19,324 nucleotides of DNA from Sphaerosporella brunnea (GCA_008704415.1 VXIS01000540.1:1-19324); one strand, 5' to 3'. Shown: positions 8,901-19,118, numbered from the stretch's first letter. The notes: generated by a model from the letters alone, not told the origin. Translations and numbers: made by a program.

Positions 8901-9204
8901 GTGGGGGTTGGTTTTCCTTGACTGAATTTTTGGAGTTAGCAAGCGAGTCGCCGGCTGCCCGAGAAGCTTCAACTTGAGATTGGAGGTGAAGTTGGAACTA
9001 AAGGGCAGACAGCAAAAGCTAGAGAAGGCGGACCTCAAGAGGGGATTGGGAGGGGGTATTAGAGGTGAAGCTGGTCTAATCAGTCTATTCGTATGTATTT
9101 GTATTTGTTGTTTTGTTTTTTTTGGTGGAGGTTTGCGTGGGGGCAGGAGGAGGAGGAGGAGCAACAGGAACACAGCACACGGCAAGGGCGGGGTCTTGGT
9201 GGGG
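8901..9204 (+). promoter_or_regulatory. Cluster of SYGGRG (CreA/Cre1-type) hexamers upstream of hexokinase
   Basis: Matches to SYGGRG on the plus strand lie at 8901-8906, 9125-9130, 9137-9142, 9188-9193 and 9199-9204, four of them within 80 bp. CreA/Cre1 (the Mig1 orthologue) binds this consensus in filamentous ascomycetes. The stretch is G-rich, so chance matches are expected. The assignment is suggestive only. Confidence 0.3.
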
Positions 9205-10144
9205 TTTCTCAACCGCGCTAAAAGGTCCACGGCAGCTCAGGCGGGTCTCGCCTTATTTTTGCTGGCGCAAGTCCACTTCTCTGTGCTCCGCAAGCAAATT
9301 ATGTAACATACGATCTCTGCAAATACGTCCAATTGCAGTCCCTTCTTTGCGATATCCACATTCGGGAAGCTTCATCCATCTTGCGTCGAACCTGAGACAT
9401 TCCATGGGCAGAAGCGGGGTTGCCAACCATAAAAGAGTGTTCGGCGATGAGGTTTCGGTCTCGAACCCGTGGTGTTGATTCGTCGGCGTTCGTTTTGCTC
9501 TTCGAACAAACATCTCGGCGGGGGTATGCAATTAAAATTGATAATCACAATGCGTTTCTCCACCGCAACGTTGTTTGTCCCTTTACAAGGGGAGCCGCCG
9601 CGATTTGTGATGTTGCTGCCCTCCGTCGCTGCCATCAGTACTGCTTCCAATAACACGATTCCTGGCATTAACATAACCATGGCCTTGACGTCGCTGCTGT
9701 ACTGTCAACATGCCTCCGTTGTGTATACACTTAGTAGTATCCACAGGCGAAGCAGCATATATGCGAGCGGGGAAGGCCTTCGTTTTTATTTAACAGACAC
9801 CAAGCAGGCTGTTGCCGTGGCCATGCATGGCACTGTTGTGTCACTGGCGATCTTCTCAAATTTCCCATACTCTACAACTCACAACGGGCATCACCCAGCC
9901 GCCGCGCCTCTGCAGAACGATGGTCTATTCTCTGATATTCTAGTCCAGATACGGGACCTGTCGGACCCAATGACCCGAACTAAAAAGATAAGTGGATGGA
10001 GATAAGAAGTCCCATTGGGCGAACTGCTCACGCTCGCCGGGTGTAGAGTAGAGTAGGTACATACTACTATGTAATACAGGCGGACGGACTGCAATCGTCG
10101 AGCCTCTTGTAAAAAGCCCTGTCCAACGATCGAAAGTGCCTACT

Positions 10145-10184
10145 AAGTACCTACTTAAGTACCTACCTAGGTACCTGTAGGTAC
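10145..10184. repeat. Overlapping GTACCT/AGGTAC palindromic motifs
   Basis: In 40 bp the palindromes ACTTAAGT (10153-10160), ACCTAGGT (10165-10172) and AGGTACCT (10169-10176) overlap, framed by further GTACCT and AGGTAC copies. Related hexamers recur at about 10056 and 10240. Function unknown. Confidence 0.65.
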
Positions 10185-10255
10185 GAAGATACAGAGAGCC
10201 AGCAAAGAAAGTCATGAGTGTAGAGTCTTCAAATTGCCCAAGTACCTAACCGCAG

Positions 10256-12169
10256 CTACTGCTGTCGCCGAAGCCACTCGACCATCAGCCCAATATCCTC
10301 GCAAGCCCGCAAAACCTTTTCAACGGCCTTTGCATCGAGGTTGCCACCTTCCTCGGTAGGTGATAGCAATACCTTGAGCTCTGCGTTCTTCCCCACCTGC
10401 ACCTGGAGATTAGTTATCGATTGCGATTTTGTAGGGAAAACAACACGCAACCCAAAGCCATGTTCTGGCTCTAGAGTGATATCCACGGGCAGCGCCTCTC
10501 CGGAACGAGAATCTCCAGCATGATCATCGTTCAAAAATGAGCTGAGATCGTCGTGCACATCGAGACCTGGATCCACGTGACCGTTTTCCTTGCGGAAGGG
10601 CATTTTCTGAGAAGCCCCCCCAAAGCAACTCTCCAAGAGGCTACCAACGACAGCATACTGACGAAGAGTCCGGAAAATGGGCAACAACTCTCTAGGATGC
10701 GAGAACGGAACTTTAGTAACTTGGCGCGCATACACTGGCTTGAGATGTGAGTGTAGGACGTATCGATGGACTAAATGCTCCTCCGTGTCTGAGGAGGCCT
10801 CGTGTGGCACATGCAGCTTGCGGTAGGCAGCATTCTGCGTCTGGCCGGGAAACAGAACACTTTCCAGGGTACCAACGCCAGAGGCAATTAGACTAGGCTG
10901 TAGTTCCAGTTGATCATGCAAGGGTAGAACCACGGGCGGATCGAGCCGCGCCACAAAGCGTGCGGGAGGTGGCCGTTGTTGCGATGGGTCGCCTGAGACA
11001 TCCATCAGTTCTTCCACCGGAGGTTCTAGCCAATCGGTTATTAGCTCTTCCATGTCGCCAAATAGGTGGTCCTCCCTATCGGTAGTTAGTACGGCGGTAG
11101 AAAAGAATGGGGCAGCAAGTACTCGCCTAGGTTTCTTGATTTCATCGGAAACCCACTCGTTTGATACGCGCACCGCAGTAAAGGTGTTCATGTTGATACC
11201 GCCAAAGTCTGGTGGCGTCTCTTCAACCTCTATCAAGACCCTCCACAGTTTGTATCCCGGTTTCTGTTCCTCTTCCGTTTCTACACCCAACGACGGCCTC
11301 TCTTTCCAGTAATCGACACTGAGTCCGACTTTGCCTCGGGTGTGCATTCTCGGCCTGCCATTACCGAAGCATAGCGCCGCAATTTCGCCGCCCATGTTGT
11401 CTCTCTCATACTCGTAGATCTTGCACAAGCTTTGATAGATACCAGTGATCGCGTTGAAACAGTTCAAGCTCGTACTGAGCTTGTCTGTGCGATATAAGCT
11501 GCTGAGGTTGTCTGCGAAGTCGTAAAGCGAGGGGACTAGCAATGACATGCGATCCGATACCCGCGGGGTCGGGATTAAGCTTTTGTGGAAAATAGCAGCA
11601 GCTTGTGCTGCAAGATCGCCCGAAAGGCCAGCTGCCTTCTCAAATGAGAGTTGAACATGTTCGACTTTGTCGCCGATAAATTCGATCTGTTGGATGCTTA
11701 ATCAGCTATCAATTCTCAACCTCATAACAATTGTCGAGAATGCGGGGTCACATACATCGAGCAAGAACATCTTTGCTGCGAGAGATAATGTAGTCGTGCC
11801 GCTCGCTTGATCTTTGTAGGTATCCAACCCCATTCGCTTTGCCAATCGTTCCACAGCATATACGCTGATCCGGCCGGGCTTCGAAGCTAGTAGCTTTAGG
11901 ATTTCTGCCAGCTCCCTCTTCTTGTTCTCGTCCGGCGGTAATTGCGACGGCGTGCTGACGTTTCCGGCGACATTGACAACACCGGCGCGCAAGTCAACAC
12001 CGAATGCAGCGAGCGTTCCGGGGGAGTTGAAGGTGGCCGAAGCAATGGGTGACGACCGATGTTTGGCCAACAAGGCAGCAGGTGACTGTCCGAGTAGCGC
12101 AGGAGAGAATCCGAATGACCCGGTAGCATGAGGAGTAGGTGTCATGTCGGCCATTTTTGGGGTTGTCAT
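10256..12169 (-). CDS. MED1: Mediator complex subunit 1 (Med1)
   Basis: Two exons on the minus strand (12169-11756 and 11686-10256) encode 614 residues. Intron 11755-11687 has donor GTATGT, a CTGAT branch and acceptor CAG, and joins as ...KMFLLD-IEFIGDKVEHVQLSF.... Med1 sits in the middle module of Mediator and relays activators to RNA polymerase II in the nucleus. Residues about 1-80 are low-complexity (Pro, Ser, Thr, Ala). The conserved Med1 domain starts near residue 85 with KKRELAEILKLLASKPGRIS, then VYAVERLAKRMGL, and continues through repeated beta-rich segments to the C-terminal EWLRRQQ. The open frame extends 10 codons further upstream to a TTG, but the first ATG is at 12169; another at 12154 is possible. 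It is divergent from CGI121. Confidence 0.9.
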
Positions 12170-12319
12170 GTTGTCGAGGTGGTGTGGATAAGTCGGCAAG
12201 AGTTCCAGTAGTTACAACTCTAATCTAATCTGATCAGTGATATCTAGTGTACCGGCCGATTATGTAAGTACTCCCCACTTCCACGATCTCACAAACGAGA
12301 GCAAGCCTAAGTCGCCAAA
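12170..12319. promoter_or_regulatory. Compact divergent promoter region, MED1 / CGI121
   Basis: Only 150 bp separate the two start codons, the tightest head-to-head pair in the window. Both promoters must overlap here. I see no specific motif that I can name with confidence. Confidence 0.6.
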
Positions 12320-13010
12320 ATGTCTCTACAAACCCTCCACCTCGAACACATACCGCAACCCCACGCGGTGCACATCTTCGCCTTCAAGGACGTCTCCAAT
12401 GCGTCTTACCTGAGGGAACAGCTTCTCGCCGGCAATTCCGACTTTGAATATGCCTTCATAGACGCCAGCGCGGTAAGTCCTCGCATCCTCGCATCAAATG
12501 CCACCAACATATGCTGACTAATCTCAGCTAGTATCGACAGCGCACGCGCTCGCAGCGGTGCACCAAGCTGTGCACAATCTTCTCGTGAAACAAAAGCTTC
12601 GCACTCGCAACGTGCATTCCGAGATTGTGTTCTGCCTGAGCCCCAACAACAATGTAAAATATATAAAAAAAAATCCCATGCTTCGTCTCATACTTCCCGC
12701 ACTAACTTAGGACTGACGACAGATCACGGAGTCGTTCCGGCGGTTCGGTATATCCGAGACCACGACGTCGCTTGTGTGTGTCAAAGTCTCGAGCCGCGAA
12801 AACCCCATCTCTGCCGAAGAAACAGAAATTCGCCTGCAACAAGCCGTGAAGGGCCTGCCAGCACAATTTAACGATGAATTCATGGCCCAGACGACGGACT
12901 GGGCCAAGGTGGCTAAATGCTACAAAACCAGGCCGGGAAGCAACGGTGTAGTCACCGAGCAACTGGAGCTTGAAGTGCTGGGGAAAATGGTAATGCGAGC
13001 AGTGGGGTAA
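12320..13010 (+). CDS. CGI121: EKC/KEOPS complex subunit Cgi121
   Basis: Three exons (12320-12472, 12528-12653, 12723-13010) encode 188 residues; the yeast protein has 181. Introns 12473-12527 (GTAAGT, CTGAC/CTAAT, CAG) and 12654-12722 (GTAAAA, CTGAC, CAG) close in frame as ...FIDASALVSTAHALAAVHQ... and ...LSPNNNITESFRRFG.... Cgi121 is the KEOPS subunit that binds Bud32 and the tRNA 3' end. The complex makes N6-threonylcarbamoyladenosine at position 37 of ANN-decoding tRNAs and is also linked to telomeres. The family signatures are the VHQAVHNLL helix, the LSPNNNI-SFRRFGI segment and LVCVKV. It shares its promoter region with MED1. Confidence 0.93.
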
Positions 13011-13639
13011 TAGAACAAATAACTGTAAAAGCACTTAAAATACCACGCTTCTTGGCGGCTGTTTACCATCCCACATGCCATATTTTGTTGTGTTGATCCA
13101 AAATACCATCTGGAAGTATCTAATCACATGATCTCACTCGTGTGGTAATAGGGAAGTCAGTATCGGTGACGGCCACGGGGCCCACGACCGAAGAGGTCAC
13201 GGCGGTCGCGCGACCTGGGCGCGATGGGTATGGCACTCCGATGGCAGAAGCACAGACCAAGGTTTCCTACATCGATAGGTAGTACCAAGTAAGCGGCCTG
13301 GAGCTGTATGAATGGGAAAGAACGAGGGCGAAAGTAGTCGATGAATTGGGCGGGAATCTGAGAGCACGAGTTCTCAAGGAACTACTAGTTTTCAATTTTA
13401 CCGTCACTGTGTTCTGAAGTTTGTTCTTCAAGAGCCATCGATGATGCTTCAGTCGTCTTGTAGAGCCGTGCCTAATATCTCGGACCTCTTCCAGAGGTAT
13501 TCCAGAAAGCCTGAAACCGTAACAACACGACCGGCAGTCGTCGTCGACGTCACCAAAATTTACCCGGCACTACCACAGCGCGAACTGCCACGTTTGAATC
13601 AATTGCCAAGCTCCGATCACTCGTTTCACAGCTCCCCAA
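13011..13639. other. Intergenic: CGI121 3' flank and ZW10 promoter
   Basis: This region is between two plus-strand genes. It contains a 12-bp GC-rich palindrome, GGTCGCGCGACC (13204-13215). An open frame at 13441-13842 overlaps ZW10 exon 1 in another frame and shows no domain, so I do not call it. Confidence 0.45.
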
Positions 13640-16511
13640 ATGCCTCGCGCCATGGCTCCACCAGCGGACTCAGCAGTACTGGCCGATACCATATTGCGCT
13701 CAGCTACCGATGGCTATTATCCCGACTCCGAAGACATCGCTGGCGCAGACTTGACGACCTCTCACCTCCCCACCATCCTCGCCAGCTTGCAAGCCGCCAA
13801 AGACGAAGTGAAGGTCGGCGGCAGCTACATCTATCACTTTGAGCTATAGCACTGATACAAAAGCAAACTGTAGGAGCAAGTGCGCGCCATCAGCCGCAAA
13901 AATGCCGCTGAGGTCGATTCGTGGATTGTACAGGCGCAGCAGCTACACACCGCCATCGAAGCGTCAAAAATCCAAGCGGACGAGATCTCGCGGCTTGACG
14001 CAGAGGAAAAGGTGCTAAAACCTCCGCCTCCTCCGCAGTATGGTCGGTGAAAAGTGCTGACGGAGATCCGAGAGGCTCTTGCACAAGCCCTTAACGATGC
14101 CGAGATGCAGCAGCGGTTTTTGGCCAGCGAAATCCGGTTCAATGAAGACCTCGCGAGCATGCTCGGAAAGCTACAGCTTATCGGGGCGACGATTGCGCAG
14201 GTTGATTTTACGATTGAACGAGGGGAGCTGGACCAGGCGGTTGGCATACTGAACTCGGCAGAGGGCGCTCTGGAGAGGTTACAGGGCTTTGATGAGATTA
14301 TTATCGTGACTCTCATTAAGGAGAAGGCGAAGGCTCTGCGCAAAGTTCTGCTGGACAGAACGGAAGAGGCGTGGAATGCGCTTGTGAGTGTGGAGAAGGA
14401 CAAGGGTTCGGTCACTATTCGGAAATCAGCTGAAGGTATGGGACCCTGCAGGAGAGGCACGTGCTTCATTTGGGAGTTTCTCATGATCACTAGTTTCATC
14501 GGTTGCAATCGAGTCTGAGACAGTGATTGCGACGCTCAATTCACTGGGGCTTTTGAAAGACAAGATTGATCATTTCCATCAACAAATTGATCGTCTCCTC
14601 ATCGCTCCCCGGCTAGAAACGCAGGAAGGCCGGATACCTACTCTAGCAATTGAAGGCAATACACTCAGAATTTCCGGCCAGGATAATGATCTTAGAGCAG
14701 CTCGACTATTCTCAGATCTGCGACTGATCATAGATTTCTTGGACTCTCATCTCCCGAAGGAGGTCATGACAAATCTTTCCCGGACCCTTGTACCCAATCT
14801 CACCAGCAAGCTTATATCCACTCGGCTTTCGTCATCTGTGCCACCGTCTTTGGATGACCTCCCTGCTTTTGAAGAACTACTGGAAGAAACCAAGCGATTT
14901 GAGGGGGGGCTACACAAGACGGACTGGACGCGGGATCAAGAACTGAGTGACTGGGTTGAAAGGGCGCCTAAAGTGTGGTTGGCAAAGAGACGTGAGTGGA
15001 GCTTAGATACGGCAAGAACGATACTATCACGAGGGATTTTGGGGGTCGAGACAGTAGAGAGATCAGAGACAGAGACCATCCAGGCTGAAGATGGACAGGG
15101 AGCGATGGTTGCCGGTGTTGCTGAAGTCAGTGGGGCAGATGATTGGAACGTTGCATGGAATGACGATGAAGAGGATCAGCAGGCTGCCCCTTCTGAAAAG
15201 CCTAAAACAAAGTCAGCAGAGCCAGTCCCGCCAGCACAACCGGCCGGATTTATGGCAGACGAAGATGACGATGGCGCCGATGGCTGGGGTTTGGATGAAG
15301 ACTTAGGCTTCGATGACACTGAGGAGCCAGAAGAGCCGGAACCAACTCCAGCATCAACCACAGGGGCGACACCGGAATCTTCGACTCCAGAAGAACTGAA
15401 TGATGAGGAAATCGACTGGGGCGCATGGGGAGATGGCATTGAGGACGTGGAATACGATGATGATTCCAAACCACCCTCACACACCGGTACGCATCCACGA
15501 AAAGCTTCAGTTTCAAAACATGCAGCGCCACAACCACAACCACAACCACAACTACGATCACAACCACAATCACAACCGACAACACAGCTCTCAGCTCCCA
15601 CGAACAGAACTTCCACCACAAAGGACGTTACATTAACAGAAACATACACGATTACCTCCATTCCGCGAGCGCTCCTGGACCTGGTTGCAACTCTGCTCTC
15701 AGAAGCAAACCAGCTGCAGACGAACCCGCAGTACATGACTTCCCCCATAGCACCAGCCGCCAGCGGAATCCGGTCCATCCCCACTCTGGTCCTCTCTGTC
15801 TTCCGCGCCCTCGCACCCCTCTACTACAACGTCGACCTCAAATCCAATATGTACCTCTACAACGACTGCACCTACCTCTCCTCGCAGCTCCCCGAAGGAA
15901 TCAACGAGAAGGACGTATCCCAGATCCTGATATTTGGCAAACGGCAATACTCGCGCGAAATGGAGGCGCAGCGCACGATCTTCTGCGACTACCTGGACGG
16001 CGCGCAAGGGTTCGCTTCATGCACGGAGCCGCTGCAGCGGCAGGAATGCGATCGTGCAATCACTGCCGTAATCCAGCATCTCTGCTCCCTGCACACGGCG
16101 TGGCAGAGCGTGCTCAGCAAATCCGCGCTGTACCAGACCATTGGCTCGTTGCTGAACACGGTCGTTACTAAGCTTATCAACGACATCGAAGACCTCAGCG
16201 ATATCTCTGAGCCCGAAAGTGTGGCGCTCGCCAGATACTGCGCTGATATTGCTGAGCTTGAGCACGAGTTGTTCCCCGGACGTACTCCAGATGCTGTACC
16301 GGTTACCCCGATCTATTGCGACGGTTGGATGAAGTTCAGATATTTGGAACAGATTCTGGGGAGCTCGATGAAGGAGATTATGGCGCTTGTGAGAGAGGGC
16401 GCGCTCAGAGAGTTTGAGACGGAGGAATTGGTCGAGCTGGTTAGAGCGCTGTTTGCGGATAGTGAGTTTAGGAGTGGATGTATTGAGGATATCAGAGGAG
16501 GTATGCATTAG
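13640..16511 (+). CDS. ZW10: Zw10, Dsl1/NRZ tethering complex subunit
   Basis: Four exons: 13640-13813, 13874-14011, about 14075-14435, and 14524-16511; about 886 residues. With its partners Tip20/RINT1 and Sec39/NAG it tethers COPI vesicles at the ER and promotes Golgi-to-ER retrograde fusion; in animals ZW10 also acts at kinetochores. The N-terminus, with DGYYPDSEDIAGADL and VRAISRKNAAEVDSWI, is typical of fungal Zw10. Exon 4 carries the central helical region, an acidic loop (about residues 425-595) with W-X3-W and W-X2-W motifs and a Gln/Pro run, then the C-terminal helical domain ending LFADSEFRSGCIEDIRGGMH. Intron 1 has a weak GTCGGC donor. Intron 3 (14436-14523, GTATGG...CAG) is clean. 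Intron 2 is uncertain: a TGA at 14048-14050 must be removed, and acceptors 14065 and 14074 are both in frame. The convergent neighbour is its own partner RINT1. Confidence 0.9.
15529..15577 (+). repeat. CCACAA hexamer run encoding Gln-Pro repeats in ZW10
   Basis: CCACAA units, some degenerate, encode an alternating Pro-Gln stretch (PQPQPQPQ, then SQPQSQP) in the disordered loop of Zw10. Length variation here would keep the frame. Confidence 0.8.
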
Positions 16512-16642
16512 TTGTCTTTTTCTATTGATGGACGTGGAGAAAAAATGTGGGGTTAGCTTTTTTAATACTAAATAATTTATACTTGTCTACTTCGAGCTGG
16601 GTTGATTTCTGTGATGCTATTAATATATTTTCCTACTCCCCC
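16512..16642. other. Short convergent 3' region, ZW10 / RINT1
   Basis: Stop codons of the two genes are 131 bp apart and face each other. AT-rich stretches near 16555-16630 could serve polyadenylation in both directions, so the two transcripts probably overlap at their 3' ends. Confidence 0.6.
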
Positions 16643-19118
16643 TTATTGACCTCCAAACGCCTCAACTCTTCTTTGCAACAATCCTCGAACTTCCTGCACC
16701 GTCAACGTGCTCACTCCAAGCTTTCCCATGCATTCCCTCGCCTTGATGTTATCCTCAAACACGGGTTTCACGACATCTCTCAGCTTCATCACGTCCTCCT
16801 CGTGATCCCCTAAGCCCAGCAAAAGCAACACCGCCGCCTCCCTTAGCCGCGGCATCGCCGCTTCTCCCCCGCAAAGTACCCACACCTCGGCACAATCCCG
16901 CGCAAACTGGCGGCCGCCGGCAAGCGAGAATGAATTCCGCAAGAGCACATTGTCCCAGAGGAAAGATTGGAGGGCGGAGGCGGAGGTACGGATGATGCGC
17001 CGGGTGACTGCGGGGGAGAGGGTACGCTGCAGGAATGCGGTGAAGGAGGCGATGAGGGTCAGCGGTGAAGAAAGCTCGGGAGAGATTGCGGCTGGCACGG
17101 CGGCATCACCAAGGGTTGACCAGTTTGCTCTGGGGAGATGTTAGCTTGATTTTTAGGAGGGCTTGTTTCTTTTTTTTTGGGGGGGGGAAGATGCATTTTG
17201 ACGTAGGCCTTGAGCTCATCCTTGACGTTTCCAACTACAAGCTCAACTATCATCTCCTCTGTCTTTTGTCTCAGGCGTTTGTACGCCCCCGCGGTCTCGT
17301 CAAACAGCGCCCCATCGTCATCGTCGTTGCCGGATGTCAGTGCACTACTAGTAACTGAAGCAACGTCACGGATGTTCATATTCCCCGCCAGGGTCTTGTT
17401 GGGGTTTGCCTTTGCGGCCCGAGATTCGAGGTCCTCCCAGAGCTCCAGGAAGAACTGCTTTCCTTAGTGCTGTTGCACGGGAGTGAGGGGCCAGCAAGGG
17501 AACTAACCACATCCTCTCCCCAGTCACGCATGCAGTTCTCCATGTACATCGCAGATCCATAGACCTTACACAGACGCTCCAGGCCAGCAAGGCCGGAGAG
17601 ACTTTGGACTTCCTCCTTGCTGGTGCCTTGGACCGCGCGCGCAATGGAGGAAGAAAGCACGCGGAATGCTTCCACGCTGCCATTGAGGCGGTCATGATAT
17701 TGGTCAAGAATCGCTATCTGGATGTCGATCAGGAAGCGCAGGCGCTGGCTGAAGGAGATGAGCGGGCGGTAGCTATCGGTGACAGTCTCAAGCAAGTCTT
17801 GCAGGCACATCGCCGATTTAGTCGGCTTGCTATCGGATAGTTCCACGCTTTCGTAGTCCAATGTCCAAGCATCCGGGGCCGCCAGGATTGTATGGTACCG
17901 CGAGAGTGCGAATTCTTTCTCCACCTTCAGCCAATCGGCGAACCCATTTTCGACGACGAGAACTTCATGCGTCATTCCCTTCCATGGGCCTTTGCATCCA
18001 AAAGGCGTGTAATAAAACTCTTCGCGGATCTCAGCATCGAACTTGATCATTTCGTGGATGAAGTGACTCAGAAGTTGCGCCTCATCCACTATTTGTGGAA
18101 GTAGATTTTTGGTCTTCCGTCGAACGATTGGCAGTAGCGACGTGATGAATTCGGTGATTGCATCACGGGCATTGACGAGCGGATTAGGCGATTGTGCGAG
18201 CACCGGCTGGACAATATTGTTCAGAAAAGACGTGTAGGTAGTGACAAGGCCCGTCAAATGCGCGAGGAACCACTCCGGTTTGTCGATCCTATTTGTTGGT
18301 CTATCGCCCTCAAAATGGTAACGGAACCTCAGCGCCAGAGGCTTAACCAGGACCTCGAAAGGCAACAGTGGCAGAGCATCTTTTGTAACAGTCTGCAGAT
18401 CCGGGCCTTGGAGCACCAGCAACTTCTCAAAGGCTGTCTGGAATTCCTCCGCGATTCCCTTGTCCATCTGCACCTGCTCATCTGGCCACCCCATCTTCTT
18501 CAGTACCTCTTCCAGATGCCCAGCCAGCCTTTCTCGCATGCCCGCCCATAGCTCTGCAGTGGCTTTCTCTACATAATCAACCAAGTGTACTGCCACGCCT
18601 TCGGCCGCTTCATTGCGCTTCTTCAGCCCCCGTGCTAGCTCCTGTAGCTCTATGTACGGCTTCAACGCCTCCTCTGGCTTTGCAGCCTCAACAAGCGCAT
18701 GTGCCTCCTCGCCCAGCGCTTGCACCTTAGCCAGCAGATCCACATAACCCTTCGCAACATCAAGACGGCGCAATTTTTCTATGGTCTCCTCGAAGCGGGC
18801 AGCTGCATCTGTCGCCGTATCCGCGCTGGTTGTCGCCAGCAGCCGACGGTCTATCGAATCTTGTATGCATTCGAATTCATCAGCGGCGTCCGCGAGTTGG
18901 GCGGAGTGCGCTGATAATGCGGTCTGCGCGGAGATGACGGCGCTGTCGGCGGTGGTGAGTTGGCTGCGGAGTTGGTTCTGCTGCGTTTGTACAGATGCGA
19001 GAAGAGTGTCGAGAGTGGAGAGGTCAGCTAGCGTTTGGAATTTGTCGTTGAAATAGTCTTGAACGCGACTATCGGCGTGGACGGGGAGGGAGGGCATTCT
19101 GGGTGACGTGTGGTTCAT
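16643..19118 (-). CDS. TIP20: RINT1/Tip20 family protein, Dsl1/NRZ tethering complex subunit
   Basis: Three exons on the minus strand: 19118-17508, 17454 to about 17203, and about 17129-16643, roughly 780 residues. Tip20/RINT1 pairs directly with Zw10 (Dsl1 in yeast) through its N-terminal region and binds the ER SNAREs in COPI-vesicle tethering. The N-terminal 120 residues are heptad-like helices (QTQQNQLRSQL...), fitting the coiled pairing segment. The RINT1_TIP1 domain follows, with EWFLAHLTGLVTTYTSFLNN, FIHEMIKFDAEIREEFYYTP and MRDWGEDV-FFLELWEDLESR. The C-terminus ends VEAFGGQ. Intron 1 (17507-17455, GTTAGT...CAG) closes in frame. At intron 2 every GT donor is in phase 0 but the acceptor needs phase 2, so this junction is unresolved. 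An alternative ATG lies at 19097. Confidence 0.88.

Larger units (their letters stand above)
8897..10255. other. Intergenic: hexokinase upstream region and MED1 3' flank
   Basis: This is the largest gap between genes on the right side. It holds the hexokinase promoter (proximal part, with a GGAGGA-type tract at about 9145-9163) and the 3' flank of MED1, with a cluster of GTACCT/AGGTAC motifs near 10056-10245. A 178-codon open frame at 9469-10005 on the plus strand lacks an ATG at its start and has no recognisable domain. Confidence 0.45.

Noticed and set aside
9457..9467. Sequence whose reverse complement, GGTTCGAGACC, fits a tRNA B box
   Set aside because: The bases around it form no T-arm stem and I find no D arm, anticodon arm or acceptor stem at the right spacing.
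9469..10005. 178-codon plus-strand open frame in the hexokinase/MED1 gap
   Set aside because: It begins at GTG, has no recognisable domain, and its composition looks like translated non-coding DNA.
13204..13215. 12-bp palindrome GGTCGCGCGACC upstream of ZW10
   Set aside because: A single short GC-rich palindrome with no match to a factor site I can name with confidence.
13441..13842. 133-codon open frame overlapping ZW10 exon 1
   Set aside because: It is in a different frame from the conserved Zw10 N-terminus and its end is Arg/His-rich noise.
15176..15784. 202-codon minus-strand open frame inside ZW10
   Set aside because: It is a low-complexity Ser/Cys/Val-rich shadow of the acidic and Gln-Pro coding repeats.
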